Assembly (NCBI GenBank): GCA_024036415.1
Contig: JAMWET010003067.1
Location: forward strand, 12,501-76,500
Source: Prochilodus magdalenae
Taxonomy: Eukaryota; Chordata; Actinopteri; Characiformes; Prochilodontidae
Reading direction: 5' to 3'
DNA length: 64,000 bases
Shown: positions 49,263 through 64,000 of the stretch, piece by piece
How positions within the stretch are numbered: position 1 is the first letter of the stretch
How the letters are laid out: each line of letters begins with the position of its first letter
Made by a program: the position numbers and the translations under genes
The notes under the pieces: model-generated
Told to the model about the DNA's origin: nothing
The model's database searches: none
What the model saw: the letters and a program-made list of their open reading frames with translations, nothing else

Positions 49263-52200
49263 TGGCCCAGAAACCTCTTATATGTCCTTCTTTAGTTTGC
49301 ATTTTAGCTTTTCAAACAATGTGAGCTGCCAATCTAAGCCACAAAACAGTAAAATGTAGAAGTGTGATGAGGGTTTGAAACCGTGTAGTTTAATTCTATC
49401 TGCCAATGCGTGGTGGTAACTCTAGAGCTATGACCTCATCGCATTCTGTTTTGCCCCGCTCTCTCTCCCTCTGGACTCAGGTAACCAGGACTGCTTGCAT
49501 GACTGAGTTGGCTCGATTAATGCCTGCCTTTCTCTCTCGCTTTCTCTCTCTGTGGGAATGTTTCTCAGTAAAACCTCCCCATTGTATGAGTAGCCTGGGC
49601 ATTTAGTCATCAGCATTTAGAATCAGAAGAAAGGCCTGCCCTAATCCAACTTATTTGGTCACGTTGAAATCTAAGTAAAGATCCCTTGTGCCCCTAGCAG
49701 TCTGCAGAGTAATTCTTATAAGAAAAAGCATTTCCAAGTTTACATTGTAGTACAAAAAAGACCAGTTCAGATATTAAGTGTAAGGTTTAAGTATAATATG
49801 TGTCCATATCTGCCTAGATCTGAATAATACCAAGACAACTGTATGACTAGAATAGCATGAGTTATTGAAATGTAATCCTAGGAACACAAATGCATCTACT
49901 ATTCTGCATCTACTGTAAAACGTGGCATTGTTTTTTGACATTGAGATTTACATTACTGGGGAAACTGAAACTGTGCATAAGCTGTGTCACATTTAATATT
50001 ATATTTATGTTTTATTTTTTATTTTCAATATGGTTATAACCCCACAATGAATAGAAAGTGTATGCTAAATATTGAAGAAAAAGACCACAATTAAGTCTGT
50101 TCTGTTTATAGATTATGTATTTATTTTCATAAACCATGTAAATTGACCAGTGGTGTTCAAACGTCTTCAAAGCCCTGTTGGTTTCTATACCATGTGCCAA
50201 AAAGTGAAACCACAGAACTAGAAAAGCCACTGTGTTTTTCAAAGAAACACTGGTGTAAAGAACGTTCATTAGAGTTCCCAACAGAATGTGAAGGTTATTT
50301 ATATTTTCTTAGAACTGCACTACACAAGAGAACCATTTAAGCATTCAAAGAACACTCTAAATAATTTAAATGGTTAATTGAGTTAACCCCCCATTTCTTT
50401 ACCGATGTACACAAACACAATAAGAGTTGTCACAGCAAAAACCTTGCGCAACTTTGGGTGTGACAGAATTAATCATGATTGAACTGTGTGTATATGTGTG
50501 TGTGAGAGAGGGAAAGAGGGTGAACAGGTGTGATGATGGACAGGTGTACCCTACAGGTGTATGATAAATATCTCATGATGTACACAGGCTCCTTGGCACA
50601 CGTTGTCACACTCAAATTCACGCAAACAATTTTCTCTGTCACCCCGTCAGTGACGCACTGTCTTCTTAAAATTTCCTTGCTATTGCGTTACAGTCATGTC
50701 TGACGTGTTTGCTAGCACATGTTTCAGTAAGACTCACATGTGATCTTAGACAACCTTTCGGATTTTGTCTGGGCACATCTGTGATAAAAACACACCCGCA
50801 CATGTACCTCCAAAACCAAGCCTAGGAAAAACATGTCTTTATTGAGGTCCCAGTGAACACCGAGATAAAGGTTTAAATGTTTGTGATCTTACACATGAGA
50901 GCACACCCAGTAAAGCTTAAATTAAACATATAATATAAATATAACATCAAAATTAAACAAAGGCTTAAAATCCATGAGCCATAAAAGACTTAAAAGCTAA
51001 TTGTGACACTAACTGAGTGAAAAAGGTAATGGACAAACAGAACAAATTATTATAATTACTCCCCTGAAATATGGTGAAATATACAGTATTGGTAATTTAT
51101 TGGTCATTTGAACATTATTTGAATGATATACCTAGTTTAATTGTGTTCTTGCAGTAAACAAACACTAATTGGACAGACACAGATTTAGGAGTCTTTAAGA
51201 CCAACTACTTTCAGGAGAAAAAACACATCTCAGTATTGTTCTACTAAGAGATCACCTATTTTCCTTGTTAGTTGATCACTTCATATTTTTTACAATACAG
51301 TGTTTTTTATTTTTCTGTGATCTTCCATCAAAACGTACTGACTGTTCCCCACACTGTCACACAGAGTTGCATCCAGGCCACCTACTGTAACTATGAGAGC
51401 AGATCATTTCATCATTTCTTCATAATGATTTATTTACAGAACGCAGATCTAAAGAACGGATCCGATAGCTGTTGTCTTTGACGGAGAGGGATTGTTTTTA
51501 AGATTGCTGCTTAACTTATTCAGTCATTCAGATGTAAAACAAAGTCATTAAGAGTGGTTGAGTTTGAAATTGTTCAATGTAGATAAACTTACTGATTTCT
51601 TTACAGTGGTGTTAATAGGAAGCAGGGATCATAATGCCTAAATCACTAGCCATATTATTTACTATTCAAAGCCTCCAGTGAACTTGCATGTTCCTTCTGA
51701 GCGTGTATACGTAACATTGATAAAGATAAAAAGTTGTGGGGACTGCTTTGGATCTCTCTGCAGTGAATAGAGCTGATTTTATTCTTTATGCCACAGTGTC
51801 TCAGGAGTCACACAGTAATCATGTAATCACTTTATGCTTTCATTTTCATTGTATTTCATTTTGAGCAATTCTGACTCATCAGACTTCTCTAGAACAGAAT
51901 TTGTCTTTCGCCTGGAAACTATTGTTTATTTTGTTCACATCTGAACTGTTTAATTATACAGAAGTGAAAAAGATCATTTGGAAGAATTTCCCGCTAGTGG
52001 AATTCCCCTTCAACATTTCAGCATCTCATTGTTAAAAGTACAGTCAGACTTTCTTCCACACTAATTGATTTCTTAGAGCTGTTAGAGAAAATAAGATTGT
52101 CCATTTTACCTTTGATATTACAAATATATTCATTACACAAAGTGGTAGTTCAGACATGTTGCAAAGGGGGCCACTGACATATTTAAAGCATTTATCGCCT

Positions 52201-52514
52201 TTTATTACACAACTTATTTATAATCCTTTCTTTGTCGCCCAGTGCAACTTCATATGAGCTCACAAGTGTAAGTTAATGTATTGTGGTTTTTACACTATGA
52301 TACAGTACTTGATAAAGAAATAAAACAGACATGGCATTAAAATTTTCCTTTATTTCTTTGCTTAAATTGACACAGGCTAGATTGTAGCACCTGGTATGTG
52401 CATAATTACACAAACAATCAATTTAATCAAGGAGTATAAAGTACGTTAAATGTCTTTAAGAGAGCTGTGGAATTTATGCCAGTGTTTGATGGTTACTTAC
52501 AGTCATAGTCAAAA
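49263..52514. other. Spacer DNA, nothing recognised
   Basis: No gene, no RNA and no strong repeat. CT-rich runs near 49455-49475 and 49525-49552. Confidence 0.4.
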
Positions 52515-52860
52515 GGAATAGTTGCCTGCAGAAGGGAGTGTTGGATTGCAGTGCTATTTGGGAGGAAGATAAAGGTTACCATGAGCAATAACTGATGATA
52601 AATTTAGACTGATATGGGCAATATTTTTTGAGCTACACATAGACAGTGTCTCTCAGTGTGGTGTCGGGCCGCCATATTTGCTAACCCAACGTGCCACACA
52701 TCTTGGGATGGAGTTGTAGAGGTTCCTAATGATGCCCTCTGATAATCCATCCCATGTAGCTTAAATGTTCTCACACAGTTCCTGCTGATTTTACTGTATG
52801 GGTGGAGGTGGAGTGACACCAGGTCTTTCGGACTGTAATGCCCACACACGGACATGTTGG
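52515..52860 (-). mobile_element. Decayed Tc1-like 3' region, antisense
   Basis: Reverse-complement match to 4266-4570: the minus strand encodes scraps LHGMDYQRASLGTS and NMAARHHTE, paralleling LHGMGYRKTPLGTS and NMAAGHHTE of the sense copy, and the match extends past the frame into non-coding flank. No intact frame. Confidence 0.7.
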
Positions 52861-55017
52861 TCATCTCCTCCAGGACAAAAGCTGGAAACTACTTTGACCT
52901 GTATCTTTGTTGACTATTACTAAATGACAAATGACACAGAAGTGGGTGCTTTGCTGGAAACCATTAACTGTAAACAGATTAATTATCTGTGAATAGTCTG
53001 GTCTGTGGAATTTGTTTAGAGGTATACAGCACATGGTTTTCAAGGCTGCTGCAACCATTTCTAATAATAATACTATATAATACTAATAATACTAATACTA
53101 ATATTAATAATGTTTCCCCTTCGTTTAAACTGTGTCACATCTGATTACAAACATAATCTTTAGTTTAATTTAGAGTGTGGAAACACATGTCTGTAAACTA
53201 CTGTGTGCCTTATAAATATTTGACTCTCTCTCTCTCACTCTCTTTCTGTCCCTCCCTCTTATCTCCCTGCTCAAGTTTCACTCCCAGCTGTTGCTATGGA
53301 GAGCTGGAGTTGTTTTGTGTTGAATGCTTCCATTAAAGAGACACACACAGACATAGAGAACATCTGAGTGAATGAGAGAATAAGGGAGGGAATGGGAGCA
53401 GTGGAACAGAAAAGAAGGATTGCAGGAGAGAGAGAAAGTGAGGGAGATTTATTGCTCTTTTTAGAAAAGGAGCCAAAAAGAAAGACACAAAAATGTTAAG
53501 TGAGGCAGCACTGCGGTGACGAGGGCGTTACAGAGGAGCTCACAGAGACCCATAAACACATTCTACTGCTTCACCTAATTCTCCTCAAGTAGGAACTTGC
53601 GGAGGAGTACGCTGCACACCCAAACTCCACAAAATGTGCGGCACGAGTTTTAAAACTAAACCATTGCACTTTACTGTTCAGAAATTCGTCAACACAGTCA
53701 GAGTGTTAGTGCCTTACTCTAATGGAGCAAAGAAAAAGAAAAGTGTTGGGCAGTGAAACAATCTGGATTTGTATCACGATAAAGTTCTCAGTAATGAAGA
53801 CTAGCATAAACCAAAGCAAACTGACATTAACCTGCATGTCAGCTGTTCTCTGTTAGTGGAGCTGTGCCGTGACAGTTTTTGCGGAGCTATGTGGTGTGCA
53901 GATGAATATTTCTTGTTTATTAAACGCTGACCTGCGCTCCGCTCCTCCAAATCCGCAGCTAATGAAGAGGACTGCTATTTTTTGCCATTCAGTCCAAATT
54001 GAACTAAAAAGGCCCCGTTTATGGACAGTGAGTGTCACTGGTCCCCTCCCCCCATCGTTAACTTCACTTAGTTACTGAATTCACACTGAATGAGGACCAT
54101 GTCTTACCTGGGCCATATCCCTGTTACTACATTTCTCCACAGCTGATTTTAGTATAAGGCCCGCTTTGTAGGCATGTCACACTGTGCTCTCTACTTCATC
54201 CCACAATTAGCTATACCATTTTCCATACAGACGTAGTAGCGACAGACATGACAGGGTGTCTTCGAAGCGGCATTACTCATCAGTGGCTGGAAAACAACAT
54301 CAAAGCTGCAGTGAGATGAGACAATAAGCTGCAGGTAACTGCATGTAGTCTTGCTCATTTAAGTGATCATTATTGTCTCTCAGCCCTTTCAAGTTTGAGC
54401 AAGTAATTAAAAACGTTGAATGCTTTCGGCAGTTGCTGTAGATGTTAACAGGTAGACTATATATATAAAATTTAAGCTATTTATGCTTTGGGTATCGGGT
54501 GCACTGCATTTACATTTACACTGCTTTCTATAATAAAACATTTGTGTGTAGAAGTCATATTTTCATAATCTCAGCAGTGAATTGGGGAAAGAATATTTGA
54601 ACAGAACTTTTGTAAGTACCTAGCTAAGAGATGACTGCTAAATAAGATTAACAGAAGTTGATTGGGGTGAGCTTACAAGCTAAGCTTCATGTTGTGGTGG
54701 CAAGTTCTGGTCATAAACTTTGAGTAAATTTAGCCAACATAATCAGATCTAAAGATTCTAATATAACGCTGTTTATAGACAGCACTCTACATAAAAACTG
54801 GATGGATGACCGTGTCAAAAAATGCTACCAGCATTGAAATGTATAGGTCGGATTTATAGGATATTTCCTATCCTAAATCAGCATTAAAGGAATAATTAGG
54901 ATGATCTTATTTACCTTTCTAGTGGGTAAATGGAAATATTAAGCAGAGCCTGTACTGAATTAGCATTCAAAATACAGTATAACATATAACATATGGCATA
55001 TGAATGGAAAAGCTTAT
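52861..55017. other. Spacer DNA, nothing recognised
   Basis: ATACTAAT simple sequence near 53065-53110 and a CT-rich run near 53225-53265. The less AT-rich interval 53280-54060 has no splice-bounded open frame. Possible regulatory DNA, not demonstrable here. Confidence 0.35.
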
Positions 55018-55205
55018 AATGCAGGGTGTCCCGTTTTGTCCGTAAAGGGCCGTGGTGACTGCAGGCTTTCCCCTCAAACAAGTTGGAGCACACCTGATCC
55101 ACCTGTATAATAAGTGCATCTCAGTCTTTAAACTGCTGATCAGATGTCCTGCTTTGTTGGAATGAAAACCTGCAGCCACCCTTTGTGGATAAGATTAGAC
55201 AGCCC
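55018..55205. repeat. Dispersed repeat, GTAAAGGGCCGTGGTGACTGC type
   Basis: Resembles a short interspersed repeat I associate with fish genomes: GGGCCGTGGTGACTGCAGGC, CACACCTGATCCACCTG, GAATGAAAACCTGCAGCCAC, CCTTTGTGGATAAGATTAGAC. I see only this copy in the window. Confidence 0.5.
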
Positions 55206-55544
55206 TGTCATAATGCAGCAACATGGCGTCAGTTTGTGACGCTAATTTTTTATATTTACTTGGTTTAGTAATTTAATGTACTGTATCAGACACCTTTTAA
55301 TGATTTCTGTTTAAGTCTGACCATTTTTAAATGCATATATAACTATTATGATATCATTGTGATATACTGTGGGTTTTTGCTACATTACCTTCTCTAAGCT
55401 AAACAAAGGCCTGCTTTGTTAGTTCTCAACTTTGAGCCATAAAAAAATAATATAGATAGATACAACAGCAGGGGGCAGTAACGGGCATACAGGCGAGTTC
55501 TTAAATGCAAACTGCAGTGACTACATTTAGGCCAGGTGGTTTTG

Positions 55545-55700
55545 AATGCTGGTCCTGAAATCCCACTGTACGCTGTAGGCATTTCAACATTTTCCTTCTC
55601 TAACAGAGCAGCTTGAACTCAGGAGGGGCTTGTTAAACTGCAGATTTTTCGGACTGGGTGTGTTAGGGCTACTTCAGGAGCAGGGTTGGGCAGCTGTTCT
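55545..55700 (-). repeat. Relative of the GGTTCCCAACCCTG repeat
   Basis: CTGGTCCTGAA and GGAGCAGGGTTGGGCAGCTG are reverse-strand relatives of words in 8483-8645 and 10556-10700. Strongly diverged. Confidence 0.4.
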
Positions 55701-58700
55701 CACACTTTTTTGTTTTTTTTGTTTTATGGATCGTGTCACTTCCATTGCTTTCCACAAAGGCCCCACGGTCATCAAGTGTACTTAACAAACTAGTACTGTC
55801 TTTCCAGAACCTTGTCCATTTTGCTAGCTTTCTTTACAATACAGATTAGTCCAAAGCCTTTGTAGATAGTAAGTGCCTCGGCATATTTTATGTGTAATTA
55901 CTCTTTAACGTATGTAACGTATTGGGTACACAAATAAAATGTCAAATATGGTCTGTGCAAAAGTTATAGTTTATATATATAGTTATATATATATATATAG
56001 TTTATATGATAAAGCCTTTTGTAGAACCCATGTGTTTATCCACATGTGTAGTTCAGTTCTATTGCTATAAAATAAGTATCACTGTTACTGTGATGTCACA
56101 GGCACTAACTCATTTACATATATCCACCTTTTCCGCCTACAGTTTTGGCGCCACCCTCTCCGAATGAAGCTCTAAGGAATGTTGTGGCTCTGAGTGAGTT
56201 TCTGAATAAAGCACAACACAGGACAGCCAATCAGAACAGATCTCATTTATTTATCCTATATCAGTCTTAAAGGCACAGCAATAGAAACAACCTGTTCAAT
56301 TTATGGGATGAAGAGAGGTTGGGAACTGGTCATGTAAAACTGGAATGTGGCCATGTTTGGTACATAAAACCGCACAAATATTGCAAGTTAGGAGAAATAA
56401 TGGATTTAAAACCAATGTAGGAGATGGGTGCTTCATGCTCTATGCATCTGACAATGCTCTGTTTCAAAGCTACAATAATGTCGGTATAACACATTACCAC
56501 AGGATTCGTCTCTGTGGCGCTATGCAGTGAGCAGGAGAGTGTGAATCCTGGCGATTGATATGACTGCAGGGGAACAGGGCGCAGTCTGGTTTGAGCCCCA
56601 CCCTTGGACACACAACAGAAAAAAACACACCTGCCACACCCTCCCACCATGCCTCACTCTCTGTTCCTCCATTGTCTATAATCTCTGAGTGAGTCACTCC
56701 TGTGCTGTGAATGCGTGAAAGGCATGTTTGTACTCTGACAGCGACGGCAGACCTGAGACTATTTGTGTGTGTTTACTGCTCCTTTAGGGGAGTTTCCTGC
56801 CAGACTGGTTTGCTCGATTTATCTGCTGTGTTTTTTCTTCTTTAATTTCCTTGACTTCTCCTGCCCAACAGTCAGTTCTTGGGAACTGATTTATATAGTG
56901 TGCTCAGTTGTTGGTAAAGGCCTAATTACCATGCAGGTCACATTCAGTATGTTCTCCCCAAGCACACCCCTGAACGCACTAAGAGATGGCCGTTTGACTT
57001 TGTCTTGCCTTTGAAGTGTGAAAGGCTTTGTAAAGGTTTTAGTTGCTACTTGGATACTTTGTTCCTTTCTCAACTTAACCTCTATCTGCTGCTTATGTGG
57101 CATATGATCCATTACTACAGACGTGCAGTTCTGGCTCCCCCAGGTCAAATAACATGTTGTGCTGATTTTCTGGGTTGGAAAAAAGTTGGCACCTTTTCTA
57201 CGGGCAAATTATTCTCTGTGGTTAGCTACAGAAGGCTGCAGGCCAATTTAAGGCACATGTACAGTGCTAGGCAAGGTGAAACAAGGTATGGAGACAGGGA
57301 CAGAGAGAATAAATGAGGAACGCAGAAATGGAAAGAAATGTCTGTTTCAGCATGCCTAAAGGCAGGGCAGGATAAGTGGTTGACTCATTTCTCTCCACTC
57401 TCTGCCCTCCATCTGCCCCCCCTTTTCTTTCTTCCCAACCTAGCCCCTCCAGCAGATATCAGGGAGACACGCCCAAAGCCTAACCCTCTCACTCTCTCTT
57501 TCACACCCTTCGTCACACACCCTTTGTGTCTTTTCAGGACACATGCTCATAAAGTTGATATGACAGAATACAGCCTGTGTCACTGTAATATTACCTACCA
57601 ATAAAACAGTGTCCTGTTTCATTGTTTGATCACAGAGCTGGACTTTACATTGCCTGACAGTGCAAGCTGGCCTTATAGTAGTTAGTGATGATATATAACA
57701 GGGAGTGAGGATCATTATGCATTCCTCTGACCAGGATGATACTTGGAGGCCTGTGTAAAGTTCATCTCTGCAGGATCCTTATCACCCAAAACGCAGTAAC
57801 TCCCACGCTAATGAAAACAGCACAACAGAAATATAACAGGGCTGGCTTCTGAAAGTATAAGCAGTATTTGCTCCTCTCTGCAGTGTACAGCTGTGTGCAG
57901 AACTCAGAGATTCTTGCCTTTCCAGTCAAAAACATCCATTGAGTGCACATTTCAGGAGATATGTCAGAGGAGATCAGATAAAACATACAAGTCCTGCTTG
58001 ACCACTAAAACTGTCACCATCAGATAAACACTGTCTGAAAGAATGCACATTTGTCAAGAAGTCGTTGCTGAGAAAAGAAAAAGACACTGCTGAAGAAGAA
58101 GAGGCTGGTGTTCTCAAAACTGACCACTCCAAAGTCCAGACCTAAAAGTCCCTAAATGTGTTTGTAATTGCTTGATTAGCAAGAAGCAGAAAATGCTATC
58201 ATTTTTTAAGAATATTAAAACTGGAGGTGAGGGAAATTTATCCTTGCAGATCCTTTAAAAAACTGTATGCAAGTCAAAATGGAAGGCAAAGTGGTGTTAA
58301 ATAGCCAGTTCAATGTAGCACCTTAATTTGATCCATACTTTTAAATAGACTATTTATTTCTATTTTATTTTTTTGTATTTTATACTCTTTAAACTTTCAT
58401 TTAAGAATTTCATTTTGAGTTTCATTTCATATTATTTATAATGCACCCTTGTAAAAAGCTAATAAAACTCAACCAAGACATTTTCCATTGGCCAGTTTTA
58501 CTGTCCAGTCAGATCACTCAGCCATAAAAAATAATGATTATATAAACAGCTAAGTGAAATGCATGGCATTTTCTTAATATGCACAGAGTTACTCACGGCT
58601 CAGTCTGAGATATAATTAGGATAAAACCCCCAGACAAACAGCATGCTGTGAAAATGAAACACCACCTAAGCCAAGCAAGTCATGACTTTTGTGTTTGGGG

Positions 58701-59274
58701 TGTGTCCAAAGGTATTAAAGTATTTCTTAAGTACAGTTTCACATTACCTGGCTTATAATACAAGGCTGTGCCCCACCTCAAAAAGGAACAGTTCGTTATT
58801 TTCTGCTTTATCCTTCTAAAAGACAAAATACAAAATTCCAACCTGTGGGCAGAAGCTGGTAGATTTCATGCTTAATTAGGAATTTCTCAGTGGCAAATGG
58901 AATCTGACCAAGCTGCTCAAAAACCACAAGTTTGATTAGAAGACCGCATGAATGGAAATGTTATCTGATGTTCATGCTTGAACTCCCCCTTGTTAGCTGT
59001 TTATTTTAGAGATGGCAACAATGATATCAGCAGACAACGCTGGATCAGATAACGGAGGGAAAAGAGTGGTGGGGCAGTAGAGTGTTTATTGCAGTACTTT
59101 GATTAAAAACAGTTAATTATTGGTGTTGGTAGTTGTGCGATTGGTAGTTTGTGGCAGGCTCTGTTTACTGTAACTGTAATAACTGCATTCTCTTTTCACA
59201 CAAAAAAAAGAAAAGAAATGGTCCAAAAATCTCATCTTCATCATATTTACGTCTACAGTATATACATATAAATA

Positions 59275-59276
<2 letters not shown>
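55701..59276. other. Spacer DNA upstream of desmoglein
   Basis: A short TA run lies at about 55970-56000. No gene recognised; chance frames on both strands between 56330 and 57990 lack domains. Confidence 0.4.

Positions 59277-59310
<34 letters not shown>
59277..59310. repeat. (GT)n microsatellite
   Basis: Pure GT run of 17 units. Confidence 0.9.
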
Positions 59311-59311
<1 letters not shown>

Positions 59312-60228
59312 TGAGGCAAAAGGCATTTTCAAATTATCTTAAAACCAAAAAATGTATGTATTACATGCATTGATTTATTTTACTCCAAAGCAACAACCCT
59401 CTTATATTCTCACAGTGATCAAAATATCATCTTACTGATTGCGACTCTTCGCACACCAGTGTTAAATATTTACATTAGAAAAATTATATCATGCTGTCTT
59501 ATATATATAGACATAGCTATATATATAGCTCTCCTGTACACCTCAGACTTCTTTCAGCAGTCTATCAGTGTGGAAGGAGTGCGTCATGCTTTTCTCTTTT
59601 CTTCTTTAGAACTTACGACGAAATGTTTATTTTAATCTCCTTTTTTCTCCTGAGGGCTTTCGGGGAAAATAATCAAGAAATTTGTGATCATCCTTTAATG
59701 CAATACTGACAGATATTTGGGACCTTTAGGAACTTTTAGTTTTTCCTTCAGTTAGGCCAAAAAGGATTAGTACTATGCGTATTATGGATATTAGGTAGGA
59801 CACAGACCTATAGACCCATATGGTTAAAATACATTTTTTCACAGGATCATGTGGAGCTGGGAATACAGATTCCCCATAGACTCTGGAGAACTTCACTATG
59901 AACTTTAATAATTCTGTAATTTCAGATTTGATTTTAACTTCCTGTTTTTATCAGGAAGCAGGAGCGCAAGTATACTTAAATATATGAACAAATAAAATAA
60001 GGGGTAACAGAGCATACCTCGTCAGAGGTATAGACACAGTGCTATCATAAGATCGTTAGAGCTCGTGGGGATCAGAGTGTTGTTTCAGTGTCTTGTAGAA
60101 AACTAATGCAATTACAGTTGCTGCGTCTGAGGAAATCTTCCTAAATATACCGTTGCTCCCTGGTCTCACCTTGTAGATTTGTAACTTTTTTTTATCTCCC
60201 TGCCAGCTTACAGCAGAACCCAGGCTGG

Positions 60229-60265
<37 letters not shown>

Positions 60266-60282
60266 GAGAGAGAGAGAGAGAG
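60229..60282. repeat. (TA)n-(GA)n compound microsatellite
   Basis: TA run to 60260, then ACAGA and a GA run. Confidence 0.9.
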
Positions 60283-60414
60283 CAAAATATTATCCAGCAA
60301 ATTGTTAAACTCTTTAATTTGTTGTTTTAATCATGGAAAAACAACTTTTGTTATCCTGAGATCAGCAGGAAATAAAAAAGTAATCTCAGAGGTTGTGATG
60401 TGATCTGACATGAC

Positions 60415-60462
60415 ATGTATGTATGTATGTATGTATGTGTATGTGTGTGTGTGTGTGTGTGT
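60415..60462. repeat. (GTAT)n-(GT)n compound microsatellite
   Basis: Four to five GTAT units, then GTATGTGT and a GT run. Confidence 0.9.
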
Positions 60463-60553
60463 ACTGATAGGTACAAATACTGTACAATCCATAATAAAGT
60501 AATTCTGTAAACAACTTTTATACATAATGTCTGTTTCTCTCTTCCCGTCTCAC

Positions 60554-60555
<2 letters not shown>

Positions 60556-60611
<56 letters not shown>
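60556..60611. repeat. (TC)n microsatellite upstream of desmoglein
   Basis: Pure TC run of about 28 units, about 530 bases upstream of the desmoglein start codon. CA (about 60920-60940) and TC/CA (61031-61050) runs lie closer. Confidence 0.95.
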
Positions 60612-60613
<2 letters not shown>

Positions 60614-61138
60614 AAAAATAAGCCGTTGCCATTAATACTGTATAGAGTAATGAGCATGGCAGCCAGGAATATATCATAGTAAAGTTTAACTAAAGTTACT
60701 GCTGGTGATACGGTGGTAGAAATGGAGACCATAAAGGGAGATCATAAAATCGATACAGTGCTTTATGCGACGATGTAGTGTTCAGGGGCTAGAACCGTAC
60801 CAGTATACGCAGTCACAGGCCTAAACAGAGTGGAAGATAATTACACAGAAAGTTCGTTACGATGTTTCCGGAAATCACCTGATACTCTCGCTCGCTCTCT
60901 CTCCCCCTCTGACTTTCTCACACACACACACACACACATACACAACACGCCCGTGACGTGCAGGTTCCCAGCCCAGTGTGAAGGGGTGTGTGGCGATAGA
61001 GGTAGAGAGAGTGGTTTGTCTATAATACTGTCTCTCTCTCACACACACAGTGTTTGACGGTTGAACTCGCCTGTGCTCGGACTAAAGTGCTCGCGGACAG
61101 TAGCAGCGCGAGAGCGCAGGAACTCCGCTCCTCCGGAA

Positions 61139-64000
<2,862 letters not shown>

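Noticed and set aside
53280..54078. A possible gene in the less AT-rich part of the spacer
   Set aside because: Open frames are at most about 70 residues, have no domain, and no consistent splice junctions could be found.

Overview
The window is vertebrate nuclear DNA from a ray-finned fish. Multi-exon genes have GT-AG introns, and the intergenic DNA is full of the Tc1/mariner fossils, tRNA-derived SINEs, palindromic MITEs and dinucleotide microsatellites typical of teleosts. An otophysan (characiform or catfish-like) source is my guess from the repeat flavour and is not proven. I can support three protein-coding genes.

Layout: (1) 1-15.3 kb is non-coding. It opens with a 39-bp minisatellite and holds decayed Tc1-like transposons, a reverse-strand SINE and microsatellites. 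(2) 15322-17753 (+) is a two-exon secreted C1q-domain gene of the C1QL/cerebellin group, with a Tc1 fossil and an isolated Tc1 terminal repeat just upstream. (3) 17.9-24.5 kb is repeat-rich intergenic DNA, including a roughly 710-bp almost pure T tract and a two-unit ~190-bp tandem duplication. (4) 24762-42230 (-) is a complete desmocollin gene. I rebuilt all 16 coding exons with consistent splice phases; together they give 892 residues: signal peptide, prodomain, furin site, five cadherin repeats, one membrane segment and a catenin-binding tail. (5) 42.2-61.1 kb is a roughly 19-kb intergenic interval without a recognisable gene, holding a 740-bp palindromic element and other repeats. (6) 61139-64000 (+) is the 5' end of a desmoglein gene (four exons, about 140 residues), cut by the window edge.

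The desmocollin and desmoglein genes are transcribed away from each other, the same outward DSC-DSG arrangement known from the mammalian desmosomal cadherin cluster. Their products are partner adhesion receptors of desmosomes: the ectodomains bind across the cell gap and the tails recruit plakoglobin and plakophilin. The spacer between them is where shared control elements would be expected.

I found no convincing new biological system. The most useful leads are a possible read-through desmocollin isoform, the atypical C1q protein, the microsatellite-filled third intron of desmoglein, and several repeat families with multiple members inside this window.
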